A stretch of 55,584 bases of DNA, from contig JALHOJ010000001.1 in assembly GCA_022843045.1 (NCBI GenBank), positions 1-55,584 of the forward strand, read 5' to 3'. A program made the translations under genes and the position numbers. The notes under the pieces are model-generated. The model had not been told where the DNA came from, made no database searches, and worked only from the letters and a program-made list of their open reading frames with translations. Source of the stretch: Phycisphaerales bacterium (lineage in GTDB: Bacteria; Planctomycetota; Phycisphaerae; Phycisphaerales; UBA1924). This document shows positions 16,701 through 24,072 of this stretch, piece by piece. How positions within the stretch are numbered: the first letter of the stretch is position 1; every line of letters starts with the position of its first letter.

Positions 16701-18088
16701 TCATCGACGCGAAGGCGTGCGGGCCGGAGGAGCGATCGCCGATCACCATCGCGACGGGCGTGGAAGTGAAGCCCCCGGACATCAACCTCTCGAAGGCGGA
16801 CTTTGCCGTTGTGAAAGGCACGGGGCATCAGGCTTTGGGCACTGGCAAAGATGCCGAAGGTTCGAACAGCTCTGCCAGTGCCCAGTCCCCAGTCCCCAGT
16901 GCTTCTCCGCACATCCGCTTCGGCCTCAAGGCCATCAAGGGCATCGGCGAGAAAGCCATCGATTCGATCATCGCGGAGCGCGATAAGTCGGGCCCGTTCA
17001 CGAGCCTTTTTGACTTCTGCGAGCGCGTGCCGCCCGGTGCGATCACGAAGGCGATGCTCGAATCGCTGATCAAGTGCGGCGCGTTTGACGCCGTGCACGG
17101 ACGCGAGCTTCGTGCCTCAATGGTGGGCACAATCGACGCCGCGATCACCGCGGGCCAGCGCCTCGCGCAGGACAAGGCCGCGGGTCAAGGCGGGTTGTTT
17201 GGTGGTGGCGCCGGGGGCAGCGAGAGCCGAGGGGCGCAAGCGTCCAGCAAGCCCGCAAGCACTTCGCAACAAGCCCCGCTGGCGAGAGTGACGGCTTGGC
17301 CAGAAAAAGACCTCCTCAACTTCGAGAAGGAAGTCCTTGGCTTCTACGTCAGCAGCCACCCGCTCGAACGCTGGAAGCACTGGAGCGACGCGTTCGCGAC
17401 GGCGAAGACCGCGACGCTCAAGGAGATGCCCCAGGACACCCGCGTGGTGCTGCCCTGCATGATTCAGAGCGTGCGACCCATCGTCGTGCGCAACGGCAAG
17501 TCCGCGGGTCAGAAGATGGCGATCCTCACCGTCGAAGACCACACGGGCGCGGCGGATTGCGTGCTGTTCACCGACAACTACAGCAAGTATGGCCATCTTG
17601 CGGAAGCCGAACGCGTCGTGTTCGTGCTGGGCCGGCTTGATCTGTCGCGCGGCGATCCGCAAGTGATCGTTGATCGCCTCGTGCCCATCGAGGGCGTGCC
17701 CTACGACAACGGCAAGGTTCGCCTCTTCGTCGACGAGATGCGCCTCAATGGCGGCGCGAGCGACGCGCTGGCTCGCGCTATCGGTTTGCTCAAGCAAGGC
17801 GACAAGCCGGTTCAGGCCGTCGAAGCCAAGCCCGCGGCGAACGCGATTGTGCAAGCCGCGACGGCGAACATCCGCTTCCCCGTCGAAGTGGTGATCGGCA
17901 CCGAAAGCAGTGTCGCGATCGTGCAAGGCGACGCAAAGTTCCGCGTCGAACTCGTGCCCGAGATCGTCAAGAGCGTCGAAGAGGCCCTGGGCCAGGGCAT
18001 GATTCGCGTCGTGGGGGGCTTCACGGTCGAGAAGGACAAGCCCAAGCCGTGGGAGAACAAGAAGAAGTTCAAGGGCGATGAGGAGTAG
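13712..18088 (+). CDS. dnaE: DNA polymerase III alpha subunit with in-frame repeat-derived inserts
   Basis: This is the replicative polymerase, 1458 aa from ATG 13712, against about 1160 in E. coli. Domains in order: a PHP domain (THLHLHTEYSLLDGG, ITDHGNMFG, CDNDAHF, whose retained His residues suggest an active PHP nuclease), polymerase palm with PDIDIDLCQDGRGR, fingers, tandem HhH region (GLKAIKGIGEKAID) and an OB fold (MAILTVEDHTGAADC). The extra length comes partly from low-complexity inserts at about residues 205-231, 444-465, 746-772, 1034-1067 and 1165-1190, each encoded by inverted or tandem repeats. The N-terminal 34 residues are also a Gly/Ser-rich stretch with a copy of the GAGAGCCG word. 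The in-frame start 57 codons upstream is not credible. Its 3' end overlaps the convergent gene by 20 nt. Confidence 0.95.
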   Translation: MGSEKSTSQGGGKGGAAGGAAGGSPGTESRGALGAFTHLHLHTEYSLLDGGNQVEKLVDRLVELGMTSCAITDHGNMFGAVAFYEACKAKGIKPILGVEAYVTPPGKPRTDRTYSGGGEGGYHLVLLAMNNKGWENLLLLCSEAYLTGFYYKPRIDRELLSKHSEGLIAINGHLGSEIGEHLLNFERTGDEKHWKLARESAEWHKSAFGVRHSAFDAKSDTNPESRVPSADAASAISRFYVELQHHVPEQNAINKWLIKLAREVDVPLVCDNDAHFLKEDDYDTHDTLICISTGKGKRDDNRMRYPREVFVKSPAEMAELFAGEDYNAGAFKNAGLEALANTQRIAEACNVTLPIGANHAPLVRITLPKAKDLPKHTDAKYGGDLTAWYTDYCAKFELRPFRNDDGSEPSAEDKAKAKADCDVALRMLAEGGFIWRYGRAAGERDSGSGIRHSEDKTSNAEAEHAAKVARLERELGILANKSISAYFLIVWDFVNWGRSNGVPALARGSGVGTMVGYVLGLSNACPVRYGLLFERFTDPDRSEYPDIDIDLCQDGRGRVIDYVRRKYGHVAQIITFGTLKAKAAIKDVGRVLEIPLPEVDRITKLVPEQLNITIAEALKKEPELEGMYRKDLRIKELLDQATALEGHTRHAGVHAAGVIVATRPLHEIVPLYKQSGKEKEGELDAVITQWDGPTCEKMGLLKMDFLGLRTISIVARAKKLIRETMSEREIWAAVGREGEYDAKGAAAPMAKSPSGPMAKEGKAGTEPQDLAISPHPLDLDRLSYADQRVFEIFRRGETTGVFQFESGGMRRLLVEMKPDRLEDLIAANALFRPGPMDLIPDYNRRKHGTEDVPKVHDIVDTYTRETYGVMVYQEQVMQIVHGLGGIKLRDAYSLIKNISKKKHDKIEKERPKFIDGAVKQGLTKDGANDLFELILKFAGYGFNKSHSTGYAIVAYQTAYLKCFYPAQYMAAFLTYESQANKVSDWIPYLEDCRRTRIIDAKACGPEERSPITIATGVEVKPPDINLSKADFAVVKGTGHQALGTGKDAEGSNSSASAQSPVPSASPHIRFGLKAIKGIGEKAIDSIIAERDKSGPFTSLFDFCERVPPGAITKAMLESLIKCGAFDAVHGRELRASMVGTIDAAITAGQRLAQDKAAGQGGLFGGGAGGSESRGAQASSKPASTSQQAPLARVTAWPEKDLLNFEKEVLGFYVSSHPLERWKHWSDAFATAKTATLKEMPQDTRVVLPCMIQSVRPIVVRNGKSAGQKMAILTVEDHTGAADCVLFTDNYSKYGHLAEAERVVFVLGRLDLSRGDPQVIVDRLVPIEGVPYDNGKVRLFVDEMRLNGGASDALARAIGLLKQGDKPVQAVEAKPAANAIVQAATANIRFPVEVVIGTESSVAIVQGDAKFRVELVPEIVKSVEEALGQGMIRVVGGFTVEKDKPKPWENKKKFKGDEE
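14326..14404. repeat. In-frame inverted repeat of CATTCGG words inside dnaE
   Basis: Arms 14326-14357 and 14373-14404 match at 25 of 32 positions, with a 15-nt loop. Both are made of near-tandem CGGCATTCGG/CGAATCCCG words. They encode a Ser/Ala/Arg-rich insert between the helix ending SAEWHK and the strand RFYVELQHH of the PHP domain. Confidence 0.7.
15043..15100. repeat. Second CATTCGG-type element inside dnaE
   Basis: Left-hand words GGGCATTCGGCATTCG (ending 15070) face CGAATGC at 15084-15090 and CCGAA at 15096-15100. The core inverted repeat is only 7 nt and the rest pairs imperfectly. It encodes a Ser/Gly/Arg-rich insert near residues 444-465. Confidence 0.45.
15949..16030. repeat. TGGCCAA-word inverted repeat inside dnaE
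   Basis: AATGGCCAAGTC (15955-15966) and its exact complement (16016-16027) form a 12-bp inverted repeat. The left arm carries further TGGCCA copies up to about 15988. It encodes an Ala/Pro/Lys-rich insert near residues 746-772. Confidence 0.6.
16815..16912. repeat. CACTGGG-word inverted repeat inside dnaE
   Basis: GGGCACTGGCA (16837-16847) pairs exactly with 16873-16883. The right arm continues with tandem CCCAGTCCCCAGTCCCCAG. It encodes a Gly/Ser/Ala-rich insert just before the helix-hairpin-helix region (GLKAIKGIGEK). Confidence 0.6.
17206..17280. repeat. GAGAGCCGAGG-word insert inside dnaE
   Basis: GAGAGCCGAGG at 17222-17232 begins a Ser/Gln/Ala-rich low-complexity insert (residues about 1165-1190). 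The same word recurs in the dnaE N-terminal region (GGAGAGCCG from 13792) and in both arms of the spoVR insert. Confidence 0.5.
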
Positions 18089-18686
18089 CGCGGTTCGGAT
18101 TGATGTGGCCGGCTACGTCAAGGTCCACGCAGCCACAGTGTTCACAAGATGGAGATCCGGGATTCGCCCTAGGTTGGAAGCACGCCGTGCAGTGTGTGAG
18201 CGGGTCCTTGGCTTCGAAGTCAACGCCCATGCCGCACTCCGGGCACCAAGGTCGCGACAAACCCTCGACCGGGTATCCGCAGTGTGAGCAGCTTTGCACA
18301 AGTGGCGGACTGGTGCAGCAGAACCACATACAGATCGCGAGTTGAGCCACGCAGACCAGTACCATGCTCGCAAATGGGTTCACGAGGAACAGTGCAATGC
18401 CTGGGGGGATCGTGAAGGCGTGCAATCGCCAGAGTCGGGAACTCGACGCGCATCGCATCATCAGCGGCCACTGAAACAGCGAGATGATCGCGCCGGCAAC
18501 CGCACCGAGGATCATTCCCCATGCGGTGCCAATCAGAACTTGATCCACAAGCTGCGGGGCAATCGCAGGCGCCGGAGTTCCGATATTGAGGCCCGCACGC
18601 AGGCCAAGCGAGCAACTTCCATACACCGCCCAGCCGGCGACACTCCAAAGGAAAAGCGCCAAAGGCCACGCGCGGCGATCAGGCAT
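18069..18686 (-). CDS. Membrane protein with C-terminal planctomycete-type zinc ribbon
   Basis: This 205-aa protein starts at ATG 18686 (MPDRRAWPL), which directly precedes the first transmembrane helix. About four helices occupy residues 5-125. The C-terminal cytoplasmic part has two zinc-ribbon-like Cys clusters: CSHCGYPVEGLSRPWCPECG, then CTACF...CEHCG. The function is unknown; ribbons of this kind are common in small planctomycete membrane proteins. A second member lies at 30.6 kb. Its 3' end overlaps dnaE tail-to-tail by 20 nt, and it is divergent from the lipoprotein gene at 18.8 kb. Confidence 0.7.
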   Translation of the reverse strand: MPDRRAWPLALFLWSVAGWAVYGSCSLGLRAGLNIGTPAPAIAPQLVDQVLIGTAWGMILGAVAGAIISLFQWPLMMRCASSSRLWRLHAFTIPPGIALFLVNPFASMVLVCVAQLAICMWFCCTSPPLVQSCSHCGYPVEGLSRPWCPECGMGVDFEAKDPLTHCTACFQPRANPGSPSCEHCGCVDLDVAGHINPNRATPHRP

Positions 18687-18833
18687 GAGCGTTCTGTACG
18701 TGTTGGGTCTAGGGTGGTTCGTTGGTCTGTTCTCCAAAAGCCCAGGGAGTGCCGACTTTGTCTTGTCGATTTGCAACACTGGGCTTGGTGCTTGGAAGTA
18801 TCGTCGAATGCGGTTCGCCCGTACAATTGCAGG

Positions 18834-20168
18834 TTGCGGCAAGGGCTTGCGTCATCCATAGCGTGCTGCTTGTGTGCTGTGCTTTGCGGCACGGGAATGG
18901 TGTCGTGCGCGCCTCGCGACGGCTCATCGAGTGAATCTGACCGCGACCCCGCGGGCCTCACCGAGACACGCGATCCGCAGCGCGGCGGCGGCGCAACCGG
19001 CGGGGCCGTCGAGCAGCGGGGGACGGGCGTGGATGTGCGGGTGTGGGTGGTGTCGCCTTCGACGGGCGAAGAGATCGCCGTCGAGCCCGTGCCGACGGGG
19101 CCTCGACTGGGGGCGAGCGCGATCTTGCCTGAGCCAGCGGGCGCTCGCGGCGGGTCCGGAACGACTGGCGCGCCGGGCGTCGGCGACACTGGCCCTGCGG
19201 CAGACGAAGGCGCGACGAATCGCCCATTTGCCAACGCGCCCAGGCCGCCCCAGCCGCCCAAGCGGGGCGGATCGATGCGGCCGCGGGCGGCGGCGGACGC
19301 GCAGGCGATTCTCGAAGGCTTGCGGGGCGAGTTCGACCAGTCCGCGCTGGATCCCGCGCTGGTAGAGACGTGGGCCCGCAACGGCCTGCGGGTGGTACGT
19401 GTGCCTGCGGATCGCGTGCCCATCGTGCGCACGCGGCTGGGACTCATTGCGCCCGAGGCTCAGCAACTCATCGGTTTTTCGAGTCGGCGCGTGTCAGTGG
19501 CGCGGGGCGCGGCGTTTGAGCAGAGCGAGGCGATTGAATTGGATTCGGGCGTGCTCACGCTCGAGTCCGGGCATCTTCGGATGCTGCTGCGAAGCTGGCC
19601 TGTTCCCAAGGAAGCGCCGGTGGCGCGGGTGGAGGCTCGCGGGGCGCGCACGAACAGGGCAGCTTCGCTGCCCGGAGCGATGGTGCGGGTCGAAGTGACG
19701 CCGCAAGCAGTGCGGGAGGCGGTGGGGCGGGTGGTGCCGCGAGACGCGGAGGGCAATCCGATGGCGGGTTTGTCGCCTTCGCAATCGGTGGCGACGGAGG
19801 ACGCGGGCTCGATGTTCGCGAGGTTGGCCTTCGAGGCCTCGATGGAGGCGGGGGACGCACTGATCATGTTCCCGATCGAGCGTGATGGCGTGCGTCCGGG
19901 CGAGGCGGGCGGCGCGGCGCAGGCGATGGACACGCTGGGCGCATCGCAGGCAACTGACAACGAACCGGCGAACGGCGCGGCGCCACAGGACACAACCTCT
20001 TCAGCACCGGCCATCGTGCGCCGGGGTGATGTCGGCCCCGCCGTGCCAGAGTTGCCCACACTGGGCGAAGCGATGCTGACGGACAAGCTTTCCAGGAATC
20101 CCCGCGGGGATCGATTGGTGCTGGTGCTGATCGCCAATCCGCCGGCGACATACACGCTGCTGCGGTGA
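18834..20168 (+). CDS. Hypothetical lipoprotein
   Basis: About 444 aa. The frame has a hydrophobic stretch rich in Cys/Leu/Ala followed by GMVSCAPRDG, which fits a lipobox with Cys acylation. The start is uncertain: TTG 18834 gives a normal signal sequence (Arg at position 3, then the hydrophobic core), while ATG 18897 would remove it. The mature region begins with a Pro/Gly-rich linker to about residue 150. A folded part with alternating hydrophobic pattern follows (GLRVVRVPADRVPIVRTRL, then ESGHLRMLLRSWPV). I recognise no family. It is followed after 51 nt by the SMR transporter gene. Confidence 0.6.
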   Translation: MRQGLASSIACCLCAVLCGTGMVSCAPRDGSSSESDRDPAGLTETRDPQRGGGATGGAVEQRGTGVDVRVWVVSPSTGEEIAVEPVPTGPRLGASAILPEPAGARGGSGTTGAPGVGDTGPAADEGATNRPFANAPRPPQPPKRGGSMRPRAAADAQAILEGLRGEFDQSALDPALVETWARNGLRVVRVPADRVPIVRTRLGLIAPEAQQLIGFSSRRVSVARGAAFEQSEAIELDSGVLTLESGHLRMLLRSWPVPKEAPVARVEARGARTNRAASLPGAMVRVEVTPQAVREAVGRVVPRDAEGNPMAGLSPSQSVATEDAGSMFARLAFEASMEAGDALIMFPIERDGVRPGEAGGAAQAMDTLGASQATDNEPANGAAPQDTTSSAPAIVRRGDVGPAVPELPTLGEAMLTDKLSRNPRGDRLVLVLIANPPATYTLLR

Positions 20169-20219
20169 ATGGGATGAGTCGGGTGCGGGACGAGTGAAAC
20201 GAACGAGAAGGGACGAACG

Positions 20220-20567
20220 ATGCCCTGGGTGTTGCTGCTGTTGGCGGGCGTGTTCGAGATTGGCTGGGCCGTGGGGCTCAAGTACACGCACGGATTCACC
20301 AAACTCTGGCCCAGCGTCGCGACGGTCGCAGCGATGGTGTTGAGCATGGGCCTGTTGGGCCTTGCCTTGCGGCACTTACCCCTGGGCACGGCGTACGCGA
20401 TCTGGACCGGCATCGGCACCGTCGGCACGGCGATCTTCGGGATTGTCGTCTTGAAAGAGCCCGCGACGGCGATGCGGCTCGCGTGCCTCGTGATGATCGT
20501 GTCGGGGATTGTGGGCCTGAAGTTACTGTCGGGGAGCGGCGCGAGCGCGGCGGCGAGCACGCCTTGA
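20220..20567 (+). CDS. SMR-family small multidrug/guanidinium exporter (SugE/Gdx-like)
   Basis: The 115-aa sequence predicts four transmembrane helices, the standard SMR size. The N-terminus [19 protein letters not shown] contains the essential membrane-embedded Glu (E13 in this numbering), and [16 protein letters not shown] matches helix 3. The context after the Glu ([11 protein letters not shown]) is closer to the SugE/Gdx guanidinium exporters than to EmrE. These act as dual-topology homodimers exchanging protons for substrate across the inner membrane. I found no guanidine riboswitch in the short leader. It is convergent with the lipoprotein gene at 20.6 kb. Confidence 0.85.
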   Translation: MPWVLLLLAGVFEIGWAVGLKYTHGFTKLWPSVATVAAMVLSMGLLGLALRHLPLGTAYAIWTGIGTVGTAIFGIVVLKEPATAMRLACLVMIVSGIVGLKLLSGSGASAAASTP

Positions 20568-20597
20568 GATGGAGCATCGCCTCTGATCGAGCCGCGC

Positions 20598-21185
20598 TCA
20601 GCGTTCCAGGACAAACTCATCGGAGAGGACGCGACGGGTGCCGTCGCCGCGTGCCGTCGTCAGCGTCGCGCGGACGATCAGGGCTCGCTGTGGGTCGGGC
20701 GTCGTCGCCCAATCGCGAATCCAGGTCGGCGCGGTGAGGGCGACGCGATAGGTGCGGGTCGCGGGGTCAAAGCGCTGTGAGTTGGTGCGTGGTTCGGTCA
20801 GGTCGGCGATGTCCCAACTGGTGGCGTCGACGGCTTCGGGCTCGCCCTGGCGAACGCGTTGCGGACGGGCCTGCACGCGCAGGGCCCCCAAACCCTTGAC
20901 CGGATCGGTGAACTGATCGCGCAGCTCATAATGCAGCACCAGCACGCAGGTGTCGGCGACCGACGTGTCCACATGCGTGAGCGGATGCACGCGCAGCCGA
21001 ACGGGCTCGAACGCGGATTCCGCGAGTACATCGCCGCTCCCCGACGTGCTCGCCGCTCGCCGCCCGCCGCCCGGCCCGCCGCCAGTCATGCTGGGATCAA
21101 TCGTGCAGCCCGACAGCGCCGCGACTGCTGTGATCGCGACCATGGTGCGACGAAGCGATACCGACTTGGCCTCCTGCGGGCTCAT
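20598..21185 (-). CDS. Hypothetical lipoprotein
   Basis: 195 aa from ATG 21185. The signal sequence is followed by the lipobox ALSGC (Cys27) and a Gly-rich spacer, so the protein is probably anchored in the outer or inner membrane. The mature part (about 55-195) is mostly beta-strand with no motif I recognise. It is preceded 8 nt upstream by the antiporter gene on the same strand, so the two are probably cotranscribed. A much longer frame reading through the antiporter gene is a shadow. Confidence 0.65.
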   Translation of the reverse strand: MSPQEAKSVSLRRTMVAITAVAALSGCTIDPSMTGGGPGGGRRAASTSGSGDVLAESAFEPVRLRVHPLTHVDTSVADTCVLVLHYELRDQFTDPVKGLGALRVQARPQRVRQGEPEAVDATSWDIADLTEPRTNSQRFDPATRTYRVALTAPTWIRDWATTPDPQRALIVRATLTTARGDGTRRVLSDEFVLER

Positions 21186-21193
21186 GCGCGAGT

Positions 21194-22204
21194 CTACGCC
21201 CCCGCCGACTTGATCGCGTTCCATGTCGAGATCGCGAGGAAGACCACGTACGAACCCAGCAGGCCCGCGCCCTCGACCCGCGAGACGGTCTTGCCAAAGG
21301 TGCGACTGATGGGCACGAGGGCCGCGGCGAGCAGGGCCATGTACACCAGCGGCAGCGTGAAGCTCGCCGTGACCTGCGTGTCGGGCGGAGCCATCAGGCC
21401 GACGATACCGAAGATCGCGCCGGCGTTGAAAAGGCACGAGCCGATCGCGTTGCCCATGGCCAGGTCGGTCTGGCCCTTGCGCACTGCCATGACGCTCGTG
21501 ACCATCTCGGGCAAAGTGGTGCCGATCGAAACGATGGTGACGCCGACGACCGCCGCGGGCACGCCCAGACCGATCGCCAGCCCTGACGCCCCGTCGCTGC
21601 AGAGCGACCCGCCCGCGCCCAGAAGAGCGAGGCCGGCGAGAAAGCTGACCCCGATCAACAGCCACGACATGGGTGGTGTGGAGTCCACCGGATCGGGACT
21701 GGGCGCGTCGGGTCCGCTGGGCGCGGCGACGCCCGCCCGCTCCTCGCTGCGGGACTGCTGCATCGCGGACATGATCGTCCACGCGGAGTATCCCGCGAAG
21801 ATCGCGAGCATGATCGCGGTCTGCCAGCGCGCGACCTCCGCGAGCAGGCAGATGGCGGCGAAGAAGATCAGGATCGCTGCGTTGAGCCAGATCTCCACCG
21901 CGATCAGACGCTGCTGCACCACCAGCGGCTTGATCACAGCGCACACGCCCAGCACCAGCGTCATATTGCAGATGTTGGCTCCGACGATGTTGCCCAGCGA
22001 GAGATCCGCCCTGCCCTTGAGCGCGCTCACGATGTTCAGGGCCAACTCAGGCGCGCTGGTGCCCCATGCGACCAAAGTGAGCCCGACAACCAGCGTGGAA
22101 ACACGCAGACGGCGGGCCGCGTCCACCGACGCCGAGACCAGCATGCGCCCGCCCAGCAGCAGCAGCGCCAACCCGCCCCCGAACATGAGGAGATCCCGCA
22201 ACAT
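21194..22204 (-). CDS. Sodium/calcium exchanger-type antiporter (CaCA family, YrbG-like)
   Basis: 336 aa from ATG 22204, with about ten hydrophobic helices in two inverted halves. Each half has the family alpha-repeat signature: GLTLVAWGTSAPELALN in the first half and GVTIVSIGTTLPEMVTS in the second. The acidic Glu in each repeat binds the cation. NIVGANICN and NAIGSCLFN are the matching second parts of the repeats. The two halves are joined by a Pro/Ser/Asp-rich loop (about residues 160-185). The protein exchanges Na+ or H+ for Ca2+ across the inner membrane. It is divergent from the serine hydrolase gene; only 95 nt separate the two starts. Confidence 0.88.
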   Translation of the reverse strand: MLRDLLMFGGGLALLLLGGRMLVSASVDAARRLRVSTLVVGLTLVAWGTSAPELALNIVSALKGRADLSLGNIVGANICNMTLVLGVCAVIKPLVVQQRLIAVEIWLNAAILIFFAAICLLAEVARWQTAIMLAIFAGYSAWTIMSAMQQSRSEERAGVAAPSGPDAPSPDPVDSTPPMSWLLIGVSFLAGLALLGAGGSLCSDGASGLAIGLGVPAAVVGVTIVSIGTTLPEMVTSVMAVRKGQTDLAMGNAIGSCLFNAGAIFGIVGLMAPPDTQVTASFTLPLVYMALLAAALVPISRTFGKTVSRVEGAGLLGSYVVFLAISTWNAIKSAGA

Positions 22205-22299
22205 GCGCGACGATAGACAGTTCGCGCGGAAGGATCGAGCGCAGAGGCAATACGAAATCTCGAACTGCAATATCAGTTGGGAAGCCGCGTTGGGCGGGC

Positions 22300-23613
22300 A
22301 TGAAGCCTGCTTCCAGAATCGTCGGCGCCGCGTCCATTCCGGTGATGAGTCTCTGCTTTGCGGCGACCGCCCAAGGCCCCTGCGACTTCTCGGAAGTGAC
22401 GCAGCTCGCCAACGACGCCGTCGCGGGCATCGGGGTGGAGACGCCCGTCCCCGGGTTCGAATTGCTGCTGCTTCGCGATGGCACGCCGGTGTATCGGCGG
22501 GCGTTTGGGACCGCGACGCTGGGCCAGGTTTACGCGGCGGACTCCGCGACCAAGACGATCTCAGCCGCTGTGATCATGTCGCTGGTGGACCAGAGCGCGC
22601 AGCCCTTCTCACTCGACACCCGCGTGTCGGACTACATCCCGCAGTTCACAGGCCTCAAGCAGCCGATCACCATTCGCCAGGCCTTCAGCCACACGAGCAA
22701 CCTCCGCTCGAGCAATGCGATCAACAACCCAAGCCTGACGATGCAGCAAGCGGCGATTGAGATCGCCGGCGATCCGGTGCGGTGCTTCCAAGGCGCGTGC
22801 GGGACGGGCACCAGCTTCTCGTACGGCGGGACGTCGATGCAGGTCGCGGGTGCCGTGGCGGAGATCGTCGCCGGCGCGTCGGGCAGCCCTGTTTCGTGGA
22901 ACACAATCTTCCAGCAGCGAATCGCGGGGCCTTTGCAGTGGACGCTGACCAACTACTACTTTTCGTCGGCGGCGAATCCGCTGATTGGCGGCGGGTGCGA
23001 GTCCAACGCTCCCGAGTTCGCACGCCTCATGGAGATGATCCGGCGCGACGGCGAGGTGCGGATTAACGGGCAGGATGTGCGAGTGCTCTCGCCCTCCAGC
23101 GCCCGCGCGATTGTCACGCGCCAGACGCCCAAGGGCATCCCAATCGCCAACACGCCCTTCATCGATCCGCCCACCGACGGCGCGGACTACGGCGTGGGCA
23201 TGTGGCTGGGCGAGCGGGACGCGGACGGCGACATCCAGTGGTGCATCGCGGCGGGCGCGCGGGGGTTCAGTTCCTGGATCGACTTTGATGATCGCATCGT
23301 GGGCGTCTTCGCGACTGACCTGACGAGCTCGCAGAACACGCAGTTGCTGATGCGTGCGATCGCGACAGCGGCCCAGAACGCCATCCGCGCCTGCGACGCC
23401 ACCCGCGTCTGTGACTCGATCGACTTCAACAACGATGGCAGTTCCTTCGACCCCCAAGACATCGCCGCGTATCTCAGCGTGTTCAGCGAAGGTCCCTGCA
23501 TCCCGGTCCAGGCCGCCTGCAACGACATCGACTTCAACAACGACGGCTCGCTCTTTGATCCCCGCGACATCGACGCGTTCTTGAGCGTGTTCAGCGAAGG
23601 GCCGTGTTTCTGA
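22300..23613 (+). CDS. Secreted serine hydrolase (beta-lactamase/class C fold) with tandem dockerin-like tail
   Basis: In this 437-aa protein a signal peptide (to about residue 24) is followed by a beta-lactamase-related domain: the SxxK catalytic motif is DSATK, a second-motif Tyr is seen in FSYGGTS, and FSHTSNLRS is the usual loop. A Lys-Thr-Gly-like third motif is not clear. Members include D-alanyl-D-alanine carboxypeptidases and esterases; the activity is not predictable. The C-terminus has two copies of a Cys-flanked motif, DFNNDGSxFDPxDI...FSEGPC, the tandem dockerin-like module shared with the proteins at 24.1 and 44.8 kb. Confidence 0.83.
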   Translation: MKPASRIVGAASIPVMSLCFAATAQGPCDFSEVTQLANDAVAGIGVETPVPGFELLLLRDGTPVYRRAFGTATLGQVYAADSATKTISAAVIMSLVDQSAQPFSLDTRVSDYIPQFTGLKQPITIRQAFSHTSNLRSSNAINNPSLTMQQAAIEIAGDPVRCFQGACGTGTSFSYGGTSMQVAGAVAEIVAGASGSPVSWNTIFQQRIAGPLQWTLTNYYFSSAANPLIGGGCESNAPEFARLMEMIRRDGEVRINGQDVRVLSPSSARAIVTRQTPKGIPIANTPFIDPPTDGADYGVGMWLGERDADGDIQWCIAAGARGFSSWIDFDDRIVGVFATDLTSSQNTQLLMRAIATAAQNAIRACDATRVCDSIDFNNDGSSFDPQDIAAYLSVFSEGPCIPVQAACNDIDFNNDGSLFDPRDIDAFLSVFSEGPCF

Positions 23614-24072
23614 AGCGAGGACGCTTGCCGATCGCTTCAACGGGGTGACGCGAGGGTGATCGGCGCGAAGGAACTTCGCAATGCTCGCGGCGAACGCCTG
23701 GTCGCTCGCGCGTGACGACTTGGTCCTCATCACTCATGTCGAATCCCGCTCTGGCCGGCGCGTCGCGAGCGGTGCAGGCGGAGCAAGATCTGCCAGTACG
23801 TGCTATCAAAGTCCGAACCAAACACCCTTCGCTGCGGAAAGCGCATTGCCCGTAGGCGAGCACTCCCGCATCGCTGCGGCGCCGCTGTCGCATCGCGCCA
23901 ACCCGAGCTGTTCGTGGTTACGGGTTGATCTTTGAAGAACAGCAGAAACGCCAGCCGCGCCCACGGTGCTTTTCGCACTGGTTGCACGCCCGTCGGCGCG
24001 TCCGCGAAGGACCGGTCCCGGCGACGTGCCGTGAGGCACCTTTCGAGAGCGAAGAACTACCGGAGGATGACG
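23614..24072. other. 459-bp intergenic region with no gene recognised
   Basis: No frame in this stretch has a plausible protein, and I see no tRNA, known riboswitch or repeat family. It may hold the promoter and a long leader of the secreted propeller protein. A short hairpin TGCCGTGAGGCA lies near 24030. Confidence 0.4.

Noticed and set aside
18294-18833. Long N-terminal extension of the lipoprotein at 18.8 kb
   Set aside because: It would overlap the divergent zinc-ribbon gene and place the signal sequence in the middle of the protein.
20169-20219. Guanidine riboswitch before the SMR transporter gene
   Set aside because: Two GGGACGA words are present but no hairpin pair or known guanidine-I, II or III consensus is seen, and the leader is only 51 nt long.
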